Positions 6,771 to 8,487 of a DNA stretch of 8,487 bases are shown here, piece by piece. The notes under the pieces are model-generated. The model had not been told where the DNA came from, made no database searches, and saw only the letters and a program-made list of their open reading frames with translations. The stretch is from an uncultured Lachnospiraceae bacterium (GTDB taxonomy: Bacteria; Bacillota; Clostridia; Lachnospirales; Lachnospiraceae): positions 1-8,487 of the forward strand of contig CACZQU010000386.1 in the NCBI GenBank assembly GCA_902783305.1, read 5' to 3'. Numbering within the stretch: the first letter of the stretch is position 1; each line of letters begins with the position of its first letter. The position numbers and the translations under genes are program-made.

Positions 6771-6816
6771 GAATTCCCGCCCTTCGGGCTCTCAAAGGCG
6801 CTTCGCGCCGGGATTC
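6771..6816. repeat. Compact three-stem structured element, possible dispersed repeat
   Basis: Outer arms GAAT-CCC (6771-6774, 6776-6778) pair with GGG-ATTC (6810-6816), with one bulged T. Inside sit two hairpins with TTC loops: GCCC/GGGC (6779-6782 with 6786-6789) and GGCGC/GCGCC (6797-6801 with 6805-6809). No T run follows on either strand, so it is not a standard terminator. The shape resembles REP-like intergenic elements. A GCGC-GAA-GCGC hairpin at 7457-7467 carries the same GC core in inverted form. Copy number in the genome is unknown. Confidence 0.45.
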
Positions 6817-6850
6817 TTCATGTTGTGGAGGGACACGGATAAATAATATT

Positions 6851-6879
6851 TGCTTTTTATGGAAGTTCGTCTTATAATG
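6851..6879 (+). promoter_or_regulatory. Sigma-A promoter for the 76-aa gene
   Basis: TTGCTT (6851-6856), a 17-base spacer and a perfect TATAAT (6874-6879) form a good vegetative promoter. Transcription would start near 6886, giving a leader of about 90 nt to the ATG at 6977. This makes the small gene independent of the toroid cluster. Confidence 0.75.
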
Positions 6880-6976
6880 TCCCCTTGGAAGATTAATTGC
6901 TGACAAGCCTGAGGTGTTTCTAACGGCTTTGTCCGATCAGCCGGCCGCAGATGATGAGCTGGAGAGAGGAGTTTCT

Positions 6977-7207
6977 ATGAAGCTTACGAATGTTAAAGAT
7001 GTAGAAGGTTTATTCAAGGTCATTGACGAGTGTAAAGGCAAGGTTGAGCTCGTGACAGGCGAGGGTGACAGGCTGAATCTGAAATCCAAGCTGTCTCAGT
7101 ATGTTTCCCTGGCGACGATTTTCGCCAACGGCGAGATCCCGGAGCTGGAGCTTGTGGCTTATGAGCATGACGATCTGATGAAGCTGATCGATTTCATGAT
7201 GGGCTGA
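6977..7207 (+). CDS. Conserved small protein of unknown function (76 aa)
   Basis: A soluble, acidic 76-residue protein: MKLTNVKDVEG start, helix about 8-20, a central stretch KGKVELVTGEGDRLNLKSKL (20-39), helix about 40-50, an acidic beta segment IPELELVAYEHDD (54-66) and a C-terminal helix. No signal peptide, membrane segment or metal-binding cluster is present. I recall similar short proteins in Lachnospiraceae, sometimes labelled polyA polymerase in databases, but nothing in 76 residues supports that name and I do not adopt it. Start 6977 is preferred over an upstream in-frame start near 6914 because GAGGAG (6966-6971) lies 5 bases ahead. It has its own promoter and its stop is followed, about 90 bases on, by a strong hairpin. 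No function is proposed. Confidence 0.8.
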   Translation: MKLTNVKDVEGLFKVIDECKGKVELVTGEGDRLNLKSKLSQYVSLATIFANGEIPELELVAYEHDDLMKLIDFMMG

Positions 7208-7297
7208 GAGGGATTATGGCATATCCGGGAATGTGCACCTGCACAGATCCGGCCGGGAATGCCTGCCAAACGCAATGTTGATCATATGCTGCCGATA

Positions 7298-7328
7298 AGA
7301 ACCAGGGGGCTTTTTGCCTCCTGGTCTT
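7298..7328 (+). terminator. Strong hairpin with T-rich loop, probable 3' end of the small gene
   Basis: ACCAGGGGGC (7301-7310) pairs with GCCTCCTGGT (7316-7325) over 10 positions including one G.T, with a TTTTT loop and partial flanking extension. The downstream T tract is poor (TCTTCATGCGTTTT), so termination efficiency is uncertain. Confidence 0.5.
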
Positions 7329-7360
7329 CATGCGTTTTGAGAATAATGACGCAGCAGTAT

Positions 7361-7438
7361 CCGCATCAGAATATACGAGGATCGGATGCTTGCCGAAACC
7401 GTGAGGCAGCAGTTTTTTTGCGAACCGCATCTGAATAT
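7361..7438 (+). repeat. Imperfect 14-bp direct repeat
   Basis: CCGCATCAGAATAT (7361-7374) and CCGCATCTGAATAT (7425-7438) differ at one base and are 64 bp apart, one before and one after the T-run hairpin. Possible protein sites or alternative pairing partners in the leader, but chance is not excluded. Confidence 0.4.
7388..7419 (+). terminator. Terminator-like stem with T7 tail
   Basis: GC-T-TGCC (7388-7394, bulged T) pairs with GGCAGC (7405-7410) around a 10-base loop, followed by AG and seven T (7413-7419). It lies 108 bases before the GTPase start, so it could end the upstream transcript or act as an attenuator in the GTPase leader. Confidence 0.5.
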
Positions 7439-7526
7439 GGAGACAGGCACCGGTCAGCGCGAAGCGCGGGACATCCGGCAGGAGTTCTTTTGTACGACAA
7501 TCTTTTTTAAGGAGAAACAGATTATT

Positions 7527-8487
7527 ATGGTTAAGATAGATATTGTTTCCGGTTTTCTTGGCGCCGGAAAGACAACATTGATAAAAAAGCTCTTAAAAGA
7601 AGCGTTTTCCGGAGAACAGATCGTTCTGATCGAAAATGAATTTGGGGAAATCGGCGTGGACGGCGGATTCCTGAAGGAAGCGGGAATTCAGATCCGGGAG
7701 ATGAATTCCGGATGCATCTGCTGTTCCCTGGTGGGTGATTTCGGTGCTTCGCTCAGGGAGGTGGTGGAAACCTATCACCCGGACAGAATCCTGATCGAGC
7801 CGTCCGGCGTAGGAAAGCTTTCGGATGTCATCAAGGCCGTCCAGGGCGTACAGCAGGATGTCGAGATGAAGCTGAACAGCTATACCACGGTTGTGGATGC
7901 CAGAAAATGCAAAATGTACATGAAAAACTTCGGCGAGTTTTTCAATAATCAGATCCAGTATGCCGGCGCTGTCATCATGAGCCGTACCGATATCGCGGAT
8001 GAGAAGAAGATCCAGGAGGCCATGGCACTTCTTCGGGATCTGAATCAGGAGGCGGCGATTATCACTACCCCCATCAGCCAGCTGGAAGGGACAAAAATCC
8101 TGGAGGTCATGGAGCATCCGGTTTCCTTTGCCCAGGAGATGCTTGATGCGGAGAAAGAGCATCATCATGACCATGATCATCACCATGAGCATGACCATCA
8201 CCACGATGAACACGATCATGACCACGATGAGCACGATCATGACCACGATGAGCACGATCATGATCACGATGAGCATCACCATGAGCATGAAGAGCACGAC
8301 CATCACCACGAACACAGCCATGACCACGATGAGCACGATCATGAGCATGAAGAGCACGGGCATCACCACGATCATGACCATGAAGAACACGGGCATCATC
8401 ACCATGATGAGCATGGCCATCATCATGATCACGAGGGCCATCACCACGCGGATGAGATCTTTACCAGCTGGGGGCGTGAGACCGTGA
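7527..8487 (+). CDS. COG0523 (CobW/YciC-like) G3E GTPase, putative metal chaperone with long His-rich insert (3' end outside window)
   Basis: The frame is open to the window edge (320 codons). Motifs in order: Walker A GFLGAGKTT (9-17), ENEFGEIGVDGG (36-47), the CxCC metal-binding motif GCICCSL (62-68), Walker B ILIEPSG (88-94), and SRTD (152-155) at the guanine-specificity position, where N/S-K-x-D is usual. These define the COG0523 branch of G3E GTPases, cytoplasmic proteins thought to deliver zinc or another metal to client proteins. Residues 212-307 are almost pure His/Asp/Glu, followed by DEIFTSWGRETV, the typical entry to the CobW C-terminal domain. It is not a dedicated cobalamin gene on this evidence, so no symbol is given. 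AAGGAG (7509-7514) lies 12 bases before the ATG, slightly long. The preceding leader contains a terminator-like stem. Which metal it handles cannot be read from sequence. Confidence 0.92.
   Translation, partial: MVKIDIVSGFLGAGKTTLIKKLLKEAFSGEQIVLIENEFGEIGVDGGFLKEAGIQIREMNSGCICCSLVGDFGASLREVVETYHPDRILIEPSGVGKLSDVIKAVQGVQQDVEMKLNSYTTVVDARKCKMYMKNFGEFFNNQIQYAGAVIMSRTDIADEKKIQEAMALLRDLNQEAAIITTPISQLEGTKILEVMEHPVSFAQEMLDAEKEHHHDHDHHHEHDHHHDEHDHDHDEHDHDHDEHDHDHDEHHHEHEEHDHHHEHSHDHDEHDHEHEEHGHHHDHDHEEHGHHHHDEHGHHHDHEGHHHADEIFTSWGRETV
8160..8447 (+). repeat. His/Asp/Glu-coding low-complexity tract with 21-bp tandem repeat
   Basis: 288 bases encode 96 residues, of which I count 53 His, 38 Asp or Glu, 4 Gly and 1 Ser. 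At 8211-8273 three tandem 21-bp copies encode H-D-H-D-H-D-E, two identical and one with a single synonymous change (GAC to GAT), followed by more degenerate copies. All variation keeps the reading frame. Such a tract should bind several divalent cations as a store or buffer within the GTPase. Confidence 0.9.

Larger units (their letters stand above)
7208..7526. other. Gene-free 319-bp stretch ahead of the metal GTPase gene
   Basis: No credible gene was found on either strand: the open frames here lack ribosome binding sites and recognisable protein features. The stretch contains a strong hairpin (7298-7328), an imperfect direct repeat (7361-7374 and 7425-7438), a stem followed by seven T (7388-7419), a GCGC-GAA-GCGC mini-hairpin (7457-7467) and the short inverted motif TTGT-ACG-ACAA near 7490-7500. 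I see no clear sigma-A promoter, no Zur-type operator and no riboswitch class I can recognise. Confidence 0.6.

Noticed and set aside
7194..7430. A 78-codon - strand frame and an overlapping 83-codon + strand frame (7259-7510) in the gap before the GTPase
   Set aside because: Neither has a ribosome binding site or protein-like composition, and both run through hairpins and T runs.
7593..8447. A 284-codon open frame on the - strand with a long Met/Val/Ile-rich start resembling a membrane protein
   Set aside because: It is the exact antisense of the GTPase gene. The hydrophobic part is the complement of CAT/CAC/GAT/GAC/GAG codons, which read as Met, Val, Ile and Leu.
8160..8447. Regular short repeats that could suggest a CRISPR array
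   Set aside because: The 21-bp units are contiguous without unique spacers and encode a continuous His/Asp/Glu tract.
8128..8487. A + strand frame rich in Met, Thr and Ile
   Set aside because: A shifted reading of the same His-rich repeat, inside the well-supported GTPase frame.

Overview
The window looks like chromosome of an anaerobic Firmicute, most likely a Lachnospiraceae (Clostridium cluster XIVa) member. This is inferred from near-balanced base composition, strong AGGAGG-type ribosome binding sites, sigma-A type promoters, a GlgB of clostridial flavour and a small conserved protein of a kind I associate with that family. No rRNA, tRNA, CRISPR array, transposase or phage gene is visible.

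Layout. Positions 1-1006 hold the C-terminal part of a glycogen branching enzyme (glgB, + strand), closed by a strong intrinsic terminator at 1113-1169. On the - strand follow a putative surface lipoprotein of 669 aa (3800 to 1791) and, 26 bp downstream of it, a Uma2-family predicted nuclease (1764 to 1216). From a divergent control region (3801-4014) a near-consensus extended -10 promoter fires rightward into a membrane-anchored protein (4015-5355). A secreted protein (5530-6699) comes next. A compact structured element (6771-6816) precedes a promoter and a 76-aa conserved small protein (6977-7207). A 319-bp gene-free stretch with hairpins and a direct repeat leads into a COG0523/CobW-type metal GTPase with a 96-residue histidine-rich insert, cut by the window end.

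The main point of interest is the middle of the window. The lipoprotein, the membrane-anchored protein and the secreted protein are paralogues. All three end in the same alpha/alpha-toroid (six-hairpin glycosidase-like) module, with shared motifs Y-[DE]-N-A, S-T-x-x-N, an invariant Glu (W-x-E-G-T in two of them) and a terminal A-A-W. Each has a different N-terminus: a lipobox plus a carbohydrate-binding-like beta domain, two transmembrane helices plus a Pro/Thr-rich linker, or a plain signal peptide. I infer an extracytoplasmic glycan-processing set with one member per location. The membrane-anchored copy has lost several motifs and may bind rather than cleave. The substrate cannot be read from the sequence, and adjacency to glgB need not mean an alpha-glucan, since a terminator separates them.

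The right-hand part (small protein and metal GTPase) appears functionally separate, with its own promoter and probably its own leader-type control.
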